From Microlunatus lacustris (GTDB taxonomy: Bacteria; Actinomycetota; Actinomycetes; Propionibacteriales; Propionibacteriaceae): a DNA stretch of 64,000 nt. The translations under genes and the position numbers were made by a program. Each line of letters opens with the position of its first letter. Within the stretch, counting starts at the first letter, position 1. The notes beneath the pieces are model-generated. The model saw only the letters and a program-made list of their open reading frames with translations. It was not told the DNA's origin and searched no databases. This document shows positions 25,168-33,521 of the stretch, piece by piece. Location of the stretch: positions 30,723 to 94,722 of the forward strand of contig BAAAJN010000015.1 in NCBI GenBank assembly GCA_039527025.1, given 5' to 3'.

Positions 25168-25257
25168 AGCCGGATCGTACCGAGCGGCCCGCGGTCCGCT
25201 CGTCGACCGGTGTGTGCCCGTCGACGGACGACCGGGCCGAGTGGGTGCCCGAAAGCC

Positions 25258-25882
25258 GACCCGCTTGCGGTTGCGGTCTTCACGGCCGGGCCGAGTCGTG
25301 GCACTGCACTTCCAAGCCTGTACTCAGCCAGCTTGGTCATACCATCCAGTTCTGCCCCACGATGCATGTTTCGTTGCCTTCGGCATCGGCCAGAACCCAC
25401 GACTGGGGCGCGTGCGTGTCTGAGACGATGCGGCCGCCTGCCGCGAAGCCGCCTCGACTCGGGCCGACGCCTGGTCATGGGGCACGAAGATGTCGAGGTG
25501 GATCCGGTTGCGCTGGGGGCGGCGCATCTCCATCTGCTGGAAGTAGACCACTGGCAGCTGGCGGTGTGAATCGTTGAGCTCTTCCTCGGGAGCGTCCGCG
25601 CGGACTTGGTAGCCCAGGACCGCCTGCCAGAGAGGCAGTACGTCGGAGTGCACCAGCGCATCGATGGTGACGACGACGTCTTGCACCATCGATGGATCGG
25701 CTGTCACGCCGTGACCTCTCGCCACCCGTAGTTGCCGACGGCGTCATCGAACTGCCGTGGCGTCAGGAGTGCTGGCATTCGAGCTCCCCAGCTGCCCTCA
25801 CTTGCCGGTTGCCTGTTCGCAGAGCACGGCAAGGTCATCGGCCGGTCGCACTTCAAACCGTAGCGGCGCGATCTCCGGCGAC
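25258..25882 (-). pseudogene. Dehydratase-VOC segment, copy A
   Basis: First of three copies of one segment. Reading leftward: the tail of an upstream gene (LRFEVRPADDLAVLCEQATGK, stop), a start at 25777 (MPALLTPRQFDDAVGNYGWREVTA, stop) that is a pterin-4a-carbinolamine-dehydratase-like gene with its centre deleted, then GTG 25707 of a VOC domain (VTADPSMVQDVVVTIDALV...RNRIHLDIFVPHDQA). The VOC part is full length to WVLADAEGN and QNWMV but has a 1-base deletion near 25450 (GCGGCTTCGCGG for GCGGCTTTCGCGG), so it is broken. The intact ancestor was probably a fused dehydratase-like plus VOC protein. Confidence 0.75.
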
Positions 25883-25985
25883 CTTCGTGCGGGGCACGTC
25901 AGTGGCCGACCCCTCGTGCGGGGCACGTCATCGGCCGACCCTCGTGCGGGGCACGTCAGTGGCCGACCTTCGTGCGGAGCATGGG
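25880..25985 (+). repeat. Dispersed repeat, four clean tandem units
   Basis: The best tandem run: four units of 28-29 bp, each with CGTGCGGGGCACG or CGTGCGGAGCA plus TCAGTGGCCGACC. The last unit stops after GGAGCATGG. It abuts copy A of the dehydratase-VOC segment. Confidence 0.9.
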
Positions 25986-26076
25986 GTGGTCGGCAATCAT
26001 CGGCTCCCCGGTCGGCCATCGGGGGACGTGACGGGCGCCAGCCTCGGGCTGTCCCACAGGGGACTGCAACTAGTGA

Positions 26077-26385
26077 TCAGGAAGTCGTCGCCATAGCGGC
26101 GATGCGGCGCAGTTCGGCGAGATGACCCGCTAGTGCGGCGCGGCCGTGGTCGGTGAGGCCGAGCCAGGTGCGGGTCCGCGAGCCGTGCGGGACCCTGGAC
26201 GTTCGCACGTACCCCGCTTCGACCAGAACTTTGACGTGCTTGCTGAGTACCGAGTCGCTAACGGTCAACGCCTCCCGCACGGTCCCGAACTCCAGCGCCT
26301 CGACGGCGGCGAGCAGCGCACAGATCTGCAGCCTGTTTGAGGCGTGGATCACCTCGTCGAAGGCCGGCTCTACCTCCAAGGTCAC
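26077..26385 (-). CDS. Winged-helix (MarR/ArsR-like) transcriptional regulator
   Basis: 102 residues from GTG 26385, whose GTGA overlaps the stop of the membrane protein gene upstream. It matches the single-domain winged-helix family of PF13601 type: FDEVIHASNRLQICALLAAVEALEFGTVREAL, then TVSDSVLSKHVKVLVEAGYVRTSR, and RTRTWLGLTDHGRAALAGHLAELRRI. Such proteins are usually co-encoded with a membrane protein, as here, and probably regulate that operon. Ligand unknown. Confidence 0.82.
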   Translation of the reverse strand: MTLEVEPAFDEVIHASNRLQICALLAAVEALEFGTVREALTVSDSVLSKHVKVLVEAGYVRTSRVPHGSRTRTWLGLTDHGRAALAGHLAELRRIAAMATTS

Positions 26386-26879
26386 CTCTCCGTCCGCACG
26401 TCCAGGCTGGAGCGAACGCGCCGACGCAGTAGGTCGTCGATGCGGCGTTCGGTGACGACTGTGGCCACGAAGGCGGCTACCCCGGCAGCTGACAAGGCGA
26501 AGGGCACACCGGCGAAGGCCTGCAGTGCGAAGCCGAGTACTAGCAGCCCGAAGACGACGACGTACCAGGCACCCAGACCCTCGCCGTAGCGCTCGATCGA
26601 CACCCCCGTCGAACGTCGCAATGCCCACAGCAGGGCCAGCGGTCCCAAGATCGCCCCAAACACGATCAGCAGAGTTGATGCGGACTCAGTGCTGCCGCCA
26701 GCCTCCGGTCGACCCACGAGCAGCCCCGTGCCGACGAACATCGACGCGGTGCACGAGGCAGCCCCTAGGCGGTACCACCACGGTGATGTCATGCGCTCGG
26801 CGAGGCGCTGACCTGCGTTGGTGGTCTCCTGCAGGGCCACACGGGCGTCATCGGGAGTGGCACGGTCCCTACTTTCCAT
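26382..26879 (-). CDS. Membrane protein co-encoded with winged-helix regulator
   Basis: 165 residues from ATG 26879. Four hydrophobic segments at about 35-53, 67-85, 98-116 and 120-140, a charged N-terminus and an arginine-rich C-terminus. Stop overlaps the start of the regulator gene. Its start region carries repeats of CTTTCCAT (26873-26880 and about 26898-26906) and GGAAA-N12-TTTCC that could be regulator sites. No enzymatic motif seen. Confidence 0.7.
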   Translation of the reverse strand: MESRDRATPDDARVALQETTNAGQRLAERMTSPWWYRLGAASCTASMFVGTGLLVGRPEAGGSTESASTLLIVFGAILGPLALLWALRRSTGVSIERYGEGLGAWYVVVFGLLVLGFALQAFAGVPFALSAAGVAAFVATVVTERRIDDLLRRRVRSSLDVRTER

Positions 26880-26937
26880 ACCGGAAACCTAACCGTTGCT
26901 TTCCATCCTGGCAAGCAGGGGAGACAACACGACTTCG

Positions 26938-26996
26938 CCGTCGTGCGGAGCACCCAGTAGCAGACCCTCGTGCGGGAGCACGTCAGCGGGCAACAC
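26938..26996 (+). repeat. Dispersed repeat, two units
   Basis: CCGTCGTGCGGAGCACCCAGTAGC and GACCCTCGTGCGGGAGCACGTCAGCGGG. Lies between two leftward genes. Confidence 0.8.
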
Positions 26997-27047
26997 TCCT
27001 GCGGCAGGACCGCGTAGACGGGGGAGGAGAACCCACCAGCGACGAGC

Positions 27048-27464
27048 TCACATGAGTCGGACGAATGAACGCAGGGGTGCCGGCTCGACGTCGTGCACCT
27101 CGCGTAGGCCGTGAGACTCGTAGAAGAGGCGCTGACGGTCCTCGGCGTCGGTCAGCAGGACGACCTGCCGGATGTCAGAGCATCTTCTCAAGACCTCGTC
27201 TAGCAGCGATCCGCCGACGCCGGAACGCTGTGCTTCCGGCGCGACTAGGAGGTCTTGAAGGTAGGCGATCGTATGGCGGTCCGAGATGACACGCGCCAGG
27301 CCCAGTAGCTCGCCCTTGCGACGGGCTGTTAGCACCCAAGTCGAGTGCTGCAGGGCGCTCAGAAGTCTTGCAGGGTCGTCGGTGTAGGTGCTCCAGCCGA
27401 CCGCGCCGTAGAGCGCTAGAAACTCGTCTGGCAAGGGCATTTCTTCGATGATTTCGAGGGTCAC
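27048..27464 (-). CDS. GNAT-family acetyltransferase
   Basis: 138 residues from GTG 27464; upstream in-frame codons are not needed for the fold. Typical single GNAT domain: WVLTARRKGELLGLARVISD (beta 2-4), the acetyl-CoA loop LVAPEAQRSGVGGSLLDEVL near residue 73, then QVVLLTDAEDRQRLFYESHGLR. Resembles N-acetyltransferases acting on small molecules. Standing alone between repeats. Confidence 0.85.
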   Translation of the reverse strand: MTLEIIEEMPLPDEFLALYGAVGWSTYTDDPARLLSALQHSTWVLTARRKGELLGLARVISDRHTIAYLQDLLVAPEAQRSGVGGSLLDEVLRRCSDIRQVVLLTDAEDRQRLFYESHGLREVHDVEPAPLRSFVRLM

Positions 27465-27582
27465 TCTGCCCAGCCTTTCAGAGCCAGCCGCGTCTGCGTA
27501 CCGAGCCCTGCCCTGCGCGTACATCGTGGTTGCAGCCGCCTGTGGACCGCTGACGCGCAGGGACCTGGCTTCTAGATCACAT

Positions 27583-27644
27583 CGACCCTGGTGCGGGGCA
27601 CATCAGTGGCCGACCCACGTGCGGGACAGATCACCGACCGACCC
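27583..27644 (+). repeat. Dispersed repeat, two units
   Basis: GACCCTGGTGCGGGGCACATCAGTGGCC and GACCCACGTGCGGGACAGATCACCGACC. Second unit degenerate. Confidence 0.8.
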
Positions 27645-27749
27645 GGGGTGGGTATGGGAGCGATCGGCATCCCGGCCAAGTGGTGCGCCCGGCACGGTGG
27701 ATCAGGTGTCATCTACCCACGTGGTGCGGGGGCGGATCGGCGCCAGCGA

Positions 27750-28433
27750 TCAGGCGTTGAGGTCGTGGGCGTACTTGATGTCATACCCCGGCCCTAGCTC
27801 AGAGCGGAGGTCGGCAAGGAGCGCGAGGGCTTCCTTGTCCCAGGCCGCTTCGTGCTCGGGGTTGTCGTCCTCGTAGTCGTAGTGGAGGTGGAAGTCCCCG
27901 GCTGTCCACTCCACCAGCCGGTCGTGCAGGTTCTTGCTGAGAGGCAGGTCGCTCAGGGCGAGTGCCCAAGGAGCCTTGTTATCAGCGCTGCGGTACCACA
28001 ACGGACCGCCACCGTAGTCGGTGTAGAGAAGCAGGGGAGTACGCCGATCGACTCCCGCGGTCGCTGCCTTGTCGTGGTCAGCCGATGGTTCGAGGTCGAG
28101 CATGTACCCCAGCTCCCCCTCGGCTGCATCGCCGAGGATCCGCCAACTTGAGCACCAATGCCTGGGCAGGTCGTCGGCTTCCCAGTCCTCCGGATGGGGA
28201 ATGGCGAAGACGCAGTCGACGGTGACCCGGTGGCCTGGTCGAACCTTCACGCGGCGGCGCGAGGCGACGAGCTTGCCCACGAACCGCAGGCTCCCAGCGG
28301 TCAGGAGAAACCGGTAGCTCGGGCCCCCAACCTGGGGGTCGTGCTTCTTGTACCGAACACCTGCGCCCACCGTGCCGGTCACCCAGTAGCGGCCGTGACC
28401 ACCGGCTCGAGGGTCACAACCAGGCGCCTGCAT
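27750..28433 (-). CDS. Hypothetical soluble protein
   Basis: 227 residues from ATG 28433 (GGAAGG upstream). No signal peptide or membrane segment. An N-terminal beta-rich part (HGRYWVTGTVGAGVRY, YRFLLTAGSLRFVGKLVASRRRVKVRPGHRVTVDC) resembles an OB-like or jelly-roll domain; the C-terminal half has GPLWYRSADNKAPWALALSDLPLS and an acidic stretch HLHYDYEDDNPEHEAAWDKE. Codon usage is that of a real gene. I do not recognise the family; an immunity-type protein is possible but unsupported. Confidence 0.6.
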   Translation of the reverse strand: MQAPGCDPRAGGHGRYWVTGTVGAGVRYKKHDPQVGGPSYRFLLTAGSLRFVGKLVASRRRVKVRPGHRVTVDCVFAIPHPEDWEADDLPRHWCSSWRILGDAAEGELGYMLDLEPSADHDKAATAGVDRRTPLLLYTDYGGGPLWYRSADNKAPWALALSDLPLSKNLHDRLVEWTAGDFHLHYDYEDDNPEHEAAWDKEALALLADLRSELGPGYDIKYAHDLNA

Positions 28434-28764
28434 AACACCTTCCACAGCAAGCTGGGAGGACGGAAAGCGAGGATCAAGGCGTAAACGGCTCCCTCGTTCA
28501 TGCAGGCGCCAACGGGTCCTCCCTCGACGCCGTCGCCAGGATCGCGTTCGGCGAGAGTCCACATCTCACCATCATCAGCGAAACCAGCGACAAGGTCGAG
28601 TAGTTCATCGAGAATCTGAGCGCGGCGAACAAGGTCTGCAGGCCGGAGTAGTCATCAGCCTCGCGGGCGCCTAGGGGGCTGCCGTCAGGCAACTCTGCCT
28701 GTGGCCCCGAGGGTTGCGGGAAGCCTAGGAAAAGGGTCGACACTGTCTCGTGGAATTCGCACAG

Positions 28765-29022
28765 ATGACGTACCGCATACCGACCACAGCTCAGGCGGAG
28801 CGCATCCATCAAGTGTTTGAGGTGGCACTGGCGGAGCGGCCCGGGCAGGCTGAGCTGCTGCGGGAGGTGGAACGCGTCATCGTCCAGCAGCCGGACGACA
28901 GCGGGAGCGGGTTCCCCGAGCCCGTTGAGGTGCTGGTGCAGCAGATGGTGGCGATCCTGCCCGGCCGGGGCACTGTCGCTGAGCAAAAGCTGTTGAAGCA
29001 GCTGCGCAAGGGCCGCGAGTGA
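28765..29022 (+). CDS. Small hypothetical protein
   Basis: 85 residues from ATG 28765. Predominantly helical: RIHQVFEVALAERPGQAELLREVERVIVQQ, then a short flexible part and EQKLLKQLRKGRE. Third-position GC is high in this frame, which supports coding. The 330 bp between it and the previous gene (28434-28764) show no gene. Function not recognised. Confidence 0.45.
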   Translation: MTYRIPTTAQAERIHQVFEVALAERPGQAELLREVERVIVQQPDDSGSGFPEPVEVLVQQMVAILPGRGTVAEQKLLKQLRKGRE

Positions 29023-29110
29023 GCGTCATCAGGACGCCCGCCGCGTCAGCGTGGGTTCGCGGACTCTGGTCGGTGATGAGAGACGCCGGACGCGGACGGC
29101 GGTAGGGGCT

Positions 29111-29180
29111 GCTGCGCGGGGCACGTCAGTGGCCGACTCACGTGCGGAGCACGTCAGTGGCCGACCGCCTACCGGTGCAG
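29111..29180 (+). repeat. Dispersed repeat with ACCGGT tail
   Basis: GCGCGGGGCACGTCAGTGGCC, GACTCACGTGCGGAGCACG, TCAGTGGCCGACC, then the tail CGCCTACCGGTGCAGCTG. The tail recurs at 30721 and 31776. Confidence 0.85.
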
Positions 29181-29269
29181 CTGCGGCACCGTAAACCGAG
29201 GACGCCTGGAACGCGGTCGTCGCCGTTCTTATCGCAGTGACGCCTGTGGTCGTGTGCGGTGAGGAAGGG

Positions 29270-29965
29270 GTGACGAATCAGCCGAAGTTGAGGTACCCGC
29301 CCGCGCTGCACCGAGGCGACCGCATCCGGGTGGTGGCGCCGGCGCGGAGCCGCGCCATGGTGCTGGAGCACGACCACTCCGACCTCATCGGCCGGCGGTT
29401 CGCGCAGGTGCGGTTGGAGGTGACCTTCGGCCGCCACGTCGAACGCGACGTGTTCGACTCCGCCGCCATCGCCTCCCGGGTGGCTGACCTGCGCGACGCC
29501 TTCGCAGACCCTGACGTCCGCGGCATGTGGACCGTCATCGGCGGGTTCAACAGCAACGAGTTGCTCCCTCACCTCGACGGGGAGCTGATCGCCCGCAACC
29601 CCAAGATCTTCTGCGGCTACTTCGACATCACCGCCCTGCAGAACGCCATCTTGGCCCGGACCGGACTTGTCACCTCTTCGGGCCCGCACTGGTCCACCTT
29701 CGGAATGCGCGCCCACTTCGACCACCTCCCTGATGCCGCCGAGCTGACCGGACTGATCATCGGCCGCGTCCAACGTGCCAGCAGGATGGACCGGCACATC
29801 CTCGAGGAGATCGTCGGGAGGCAGCCCGCCCTGATCAACATCCCGGTCCTGGCCAACGTCGACGTCGGCCACACCAACCCCTTCGCCACCCGCCCCATCG
29901 GCGATCACATCGAGCTCCACTCCACCAGCACCACCCACGTCACCATCACTCGCCTGGGGCGGTAG
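29270..29965 (+). pseudogene. S66 LD-carboxypeptidase/MccF homologue, inactivated
   Basis: 231 residues from GTG 29270, where homologues start (VTNQPKLRYPPALHRGDRI); GTG 29237 is an alternative. The N-terminal domain is well kept, including MWTVIGGFNSNELLPHLD. The nucleophile segment, normally GYSDITALQ, reads GYFDITALQ (Phe118; TTC for TCC). After SGPHWSTFGMRAHFD the sequence jumps to LPDAAELTGLIIGRVQRAS, so roughly 90 residues with the catalytic Glu are gone. The His segment VLANVDVGHTNPFATRPIG remains. The frame is open, so a protein may be made, but it cannot be an active peptidase. Confidence 0.8.
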
Positions 29966-30090
29966 GCCGCCTTTCGTCACACCCGCGCAACCCCCTGAGG
30001 CCAGGGCTTTCGTGCATGACGCAGCCCGGTCACCGAGCGCAACCGGCCCGGACGACGTGAGGCACCTTGAGGAGACGCACGCGGCTCGAG

Positions 30091-30609
30091 TCAGCGAATC
30101 ACCGGATCTGTCAGCAGATCCAGGTGGCCGACATGGCACGCCGTTTCCTCAAGCAGGTGAACCATCACCCAGCGAAGAGTCACGGGACCCTTGCCGAACG
30201 AGGGACGCAAGGCCCTGGTGTCGAGGCTGGCAAGCCTGCCAGCGACTCGGCGGCTGCGGTCGCACGCACTGCGGTACAGGTCCGCGATCTCGTGCACGGT
30301 GTCGTCGGCAGCGGACTCGAAGTCCCACCCCGGCTGCCGATCGAAGGGGGCAGAAAGCCAAGGCTCGGGAAGCTCCCCGGCTCCGACGCGAGCCGTGAAC
30401 CAGTGGTCCTCCATGTGAGCAAGATGCTTCACCACGCCCCCCGGAGTCATGGTGGTGGCCGAGAGAGTCCTCGTTCGTGCTTCTGCATCCGACAGGTTGA
30501 CGAGACGCTCCAAGGCCCTGTGGCGGTGATGATCGAGAAACTGGACAAGGGTTGTGCGTTCGTCGGCGTCGAGGTCTGGATACGACCGCGTGTCGTCATC
30601 GGAGGGCAC
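30091..30609 (-). CDS. DinB-family (DUF664) protein
   Basis: 172 residues, GTG start. Four-helix DinB/YfiT fold with the typical order: LVQFLDHHRHRALERLVNLSD, TMTPGGVVKHLAHMEDHWF, TLRWVMVHLLEETACHVGHLDLL. The three metal-binding histidines are visible (HLAHME, HxxxHxxH region near 160). Members are often thiol-dependent S-transferases using mycothiol or bacillithiol. Complete and ordinary in length. Single gene between repeat loci. Confidence 0.85.
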   Translation of the reverse strand: MPSDDDTRSYPDLDADERTTLVQFLDHHRHRALERLVNLSDAEARTRTLSATTMTPGGVVKHLAHMEDHWFTARVGAGELPEPWLSAPFDRQPGWDFESAADDTVHEIADLYRSACDRSRRVAGRLASLDTRALRPSFGKGPVTLRWVMVHLLEETACHVGHLDLLTDPVIR

Positions 30610-30700
30610 GCAACGAAGGCCAAGGCCTGCTCCCGACCCGCTGACGCTGATTCACGACACCACGGCCGGTCAGCATGGCCGACGCCCCACAGCTCAACTC

Positions 30701-30805
30701 TGCTGGGCACGTCAGTGGCCGACCGTCTACCGGTGCAATAGAGGGCTCCGCAACCCGACGGTTGTGCGGGACGCATGCCGCAACCGGCGCTCGTGCGAAG
30801 TCAGC
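30701..30805 (+). repeat. Dispersed repeat, three parts
   Basis: CTGGGCACGTCAGTGGCCGACC, tail GTCTACCGGTGCA, then GACGGTTGTGCGGGACGCATGC and a degenerate GCTCGTGCGAAGTCAGC. Confidence 0.75.
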
Positions 30806-30853
30806 TCGAGCTTGGAGGAAGCGGGCTAGCGCCGGCTCTGTCGGCGGGTGACG

Positions 30854-31729
30854 ATGGTCCGCGTGTCTGATCTGGAGGACCGAGTCTGGAGAGCGGCTGA
30901 GCGCTGGAGCCTGCTGGTCGGTGAGCCCTTGATCGGTGGCACCAGCTCCGCGGTCTTCGAGGCTCGAGACGGAGCGGGCCGGGACCTTGTCCTGAAGCTG
31001 GCAGCCGAGGGCAGCGCTGCAGAAGATCTGACGGGCGCTGAGGCTGCTGCACTCTCGGGTTGGGTGGCGAGCGGCGCGGCGGTGAGGCTCGTGGACGCGA
31101 CGACGGACGCACTCCTCCTCGCCCGAGCCCGGCCCGGAGCGCCTTGGCCGTGGACGCCTCCCGAACCCCTGGACGCCCTCGTCGGCGTCGCCGCGGATCT
31201 ACTCACCAGGCTGTGGGCTGCACCCCCGCCGAGCTACCGCTTCCCAACCCTGGCCGCTGTCTACCCTCGTCGGGAGCAGTTGGCCCGGGCGGACGCAGCT
31301 TCGGAGCAGCTGGAGCGAGGGGAACCCGACCGGGGCGTCGCGGGTCTGCGGCGTCTACCCACAGCGGCTGCATCCGCGGAGCACCTGATCTCCACCGCCG
31401 TCGACCGGCACCTCCTGCACGGCGATTTCATCACCAAGAACATCGTCAGCGATGCCACTGCCCCGACAGGCTGGGTGGCGCTCGACCCGCTGCCCATGAT
31501 CGGCGACCCAGCTGCTGAGGTAGGGGCGTTCGCGGCCTACCACCCGGCAGAGTCGATCCTGCCGATCGCCGAAGCGATGACGGGAGCACTGGCCCTGGAC
31601 AGGCCGCGAGCAATGCGCTGGGCCGCAGTGTGGACCGTCCACCAGACCGCCCAGGCATGGCGTGACGACCAGGAGCAGTTGGAGCAGCTGGTCACCTCTC
31701 GGGAGATCGACCGCCTGCTGACGAGCTGA
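30854..31729 (+). CDS. APH(6)-type aminoglycoside/hydroxyurea phosphotransferase-like kinase
   Basis: 291 residues from ATG 30854 (GTG 30848 also possible). Kinase fold: GGTSSAVFEARDGAGRDLVLKL (ATP loop and lysine), the catalytic loop HLLHGDFITKNIVSD near 180, and WVALDPLPMIGDPAAEVGAF, the metal-binding Asp in the form found in streptomycin 6-phosphotransferases. True substrates of environmental members are often unknown; streptomycin resistance is only a possibility. One of four APH-like genes in this window. Confidence 0.82.
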   Translation: MVRVSDLEDRVWRAAERWSLLVGEPLIGGTSSAVFEARDGAGRDLVLKLAAEGSAAEDLTGAEAAALSGWVASGAAVRLVDATTDALLLARARPGAPWPWTPPEPLDALVGVAADLLTRLWAAPPPSYRFPTLAAVYPRREQLARADAASEQLERGEPDRGVAGLRRLPTAAASAEHLISTAVDRHLLHGDFITKNIVSDATAPTGWVALDPLPMIGDPAAEVGAFAAYHPAESILPIAEAMTGALALDRPRAMRWAAVWTVHQTAQAWRDDQEQLEQLVTSREIDRLLTS

Positions 31730-31744
31730 TGGGTGCCGGTCACG

Positions 31745-31794
31745 GATCCTGTGCGAGACGTACGCAGTGGTCGACCGGCTACCGGTGCAGCTGC
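31745..31794 (+). repeat. Dispersed repeat with ACCGGT tail
   Basis: ATCCTGTGCGAGACGTACGCAGTGGTCGACC then the tail GGCTACCGGTGCAGCTGC. The tail ACCGG-CTA-CCGGT is a 5-bp palindrome. Confidence 0.75.
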
Positions 31795-31902
31795 TAGCGC
31801 CGCAACCGGAAGGGCTACTCGTCGCGCAGGACTTCGGCCGGCGGCACGTCGGCGATCTCTTCGGTCAAGTACCGTCAGGTTTGACGCTGATTGGGAGGGC
31901 CG

Positions 31903-32883
31903 ATGACGATCACCCGCTGGGGGGCCCGGGTGTTGCTTGTCATCTTCGTCGGTCTCATCGTGGTCGGGTTGGCCCCGTTCTGGCTGCGGGAACGTCCGGC
32001 GTCCGGGCTCATGCCTGACACGTACACCTCGGGGGTCGGGTAAGCTCAGGCGGTCGTGGCCGAGCTTCGCGGGCTGGGTTACTCCTGCTCGGAAGCACAG
32101 GAATCCCGTGAGCTCCGCACCGGGCTGTGCTCTCGCACCCGCTACCTCACCTCAGCCGAGGTAAGACTGCTGACCCGTCCCGAAGACGGCACGGTGCGCG
32201 CCGTCGGTCTCGCGGTGGACGAGGGCGCCACCAACGCCGAACCCCTGAGCGAGATCCTGAAGGTCCTCGGTGAGGCGGTTGGACTCACGGAGGCTGACCG
32301 CACCGCTGTCCGCTCCGCTGTCTCGAACCACGCCACCGAGCCCGTGCCGCTGAGCTGGGGGACCTTCACACCAGCGATCGAGGGTGAGGCCGAGTCGATG
32401 CTAGAAGCCTCAGGTCGGGATGAGCCCATGCCCGCGCTGCCTTCTGTTCTGCTCGAGGTCCCGAGGGACCAGCTGACCAGACGAGCGACCGAGCGGGGCT
32501 ATGTCTGCGAGACACCGCAGATCCGCAGCATCCGGTCCTGCACCCGGTCCGCGGGCGGCTACTCCTACGACTTGTGGATGGAAGGGACCGGCATCGCGGT
32601 GGCATCGCTCTACCTCAGCGTCACCTCCACCCACCACACCCGGACGAGAAGCCGTTGGATCGAGGAGTTGGGTGTAGTGCTGAGCGAGGTCGAGACTGAT
32701 CAGGGCCGGATGCTTGGATCATGGGTCCGCCAGAGCGCCAGCGCGCCGGGCGGAAGCGCCTACATCGCCAGTCTGCGCATCTCCTTCCTGGTACGGAACG
32801 GGGAGTACACCAAGGAGACCTTCGGCTCGGTCACGTCGGATTGCTACCAGCTGGCCGGTGACAGCTCCAGGTGCACCACCTGA
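31903..32883 (+). pseudogene. Membrane-anchored protein interrupted by one stop codon
   Basis: From ATG 31903, with a good ribosome site (GGGAGG), the frame encodes an anchor (VLLVIFVGLIVVGLAPFWL) and then meets TAA at 32041 (codon 47). The same frame continues without another stop for 280 codons: AQAVVAELRGLGYSCSEA..., ending at 32883. GTG 32056 could restart it, giving 275 residues without an anchor. The body has two similar halves each starting with a Cys-containing GLGYSC / RGYVC segment. One base change (TAC to TAA) would explain it. Family not recognised. Confidence 0.65.
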
Positions 32884-33125
32884 CCACATCTCTTGTCGGG
32901 TGCGCCCGCGCATCAACCGAACACCAAGACCTCACCGCACAGCGGGACGGACTGCACGCCCTTGGCGTCGGCGACGACCGGATCTCCGTCGACCACGGGC
33001 TCACCGGCACCAGCCAGGACCGGCCAGCACTACGGCTGGCGCTAGGTGCCTGCCGCACCGGCGACACCCGCTGAAATGTTCAACGTCAGCCGCTCAACCA
33101 TCTACCGGACGCTGCACCGGCTCCG
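32877..33125 (+). pseudogene. Serine resolvase/invertase remnant
   Basis: LVGCARASTEHQDLTAQRDGLHALGVGDDRISVDHGLTGTSQDRPALRLALGACRTGDT is the catalytic N-terminus of a serine recombinase with its active-site Ser (ARAST). The frame then stops near 33074, and in another frame the C-terminal helix-turn-helix EMFNVSRSTIYRTLHR follows at once. The central part of the gene is deleted. Confidence 0.75.
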
Positions 33126-33521
33126 CCCACCTCCGCCCGACCCGGAACGACCCTTCCTCCTGGCCGCGGCTCCTGGTGGGGCGGCAGAACAGTAGGAATG
33201 GCTGGATGACTCATCGGTGCGGCAAGCAACGGCTTGCCGCGCCACCACGAACAACAGATCGAGGACCGCTTCGATCGCGGACCGCAGTGGGGGCGCATAC
33301 AACTGCCGACCGGCCCGTGGAACGGCTGGGCTGACCGCCGATCCTGCCGCTCCCTTCGGACCCAGCAGCGCCGTCTCGACGAGCAGGAGGCCCGGCGCGG
33401 CCGAGGTCTCCTGCTCGGCGGTGGTCGAAGCTCCTGAAGCAGCCAGCGCACGGCCGTCTCCGGCTCTGGCTCAGCGGCCTGGCTATCCCTCGTGTGCGCG
33501 CCTGTGCGGCCCTTATGGGGT
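33126..33521. other. Intergenic, no gene recognised
   Basis: 396 bp downstream of the resolvase remnant and of the convergent aldo/keto reductase gene. Open frames here lack starts, ribosome sites and family resemblance. No copy of the dispersed repeat. Confidence 0.4.

Noticed and set aside
25880..25985. CRISPR array
   Set aside because: The 28-29-bp units are contiguous, with no unique spacers, and no cas genes are present.
28498..28986. 162-codon leftward open frame
   Set aside because: It is antisense to the better-supported small gene at 28765-29022 and has no ribosome site.
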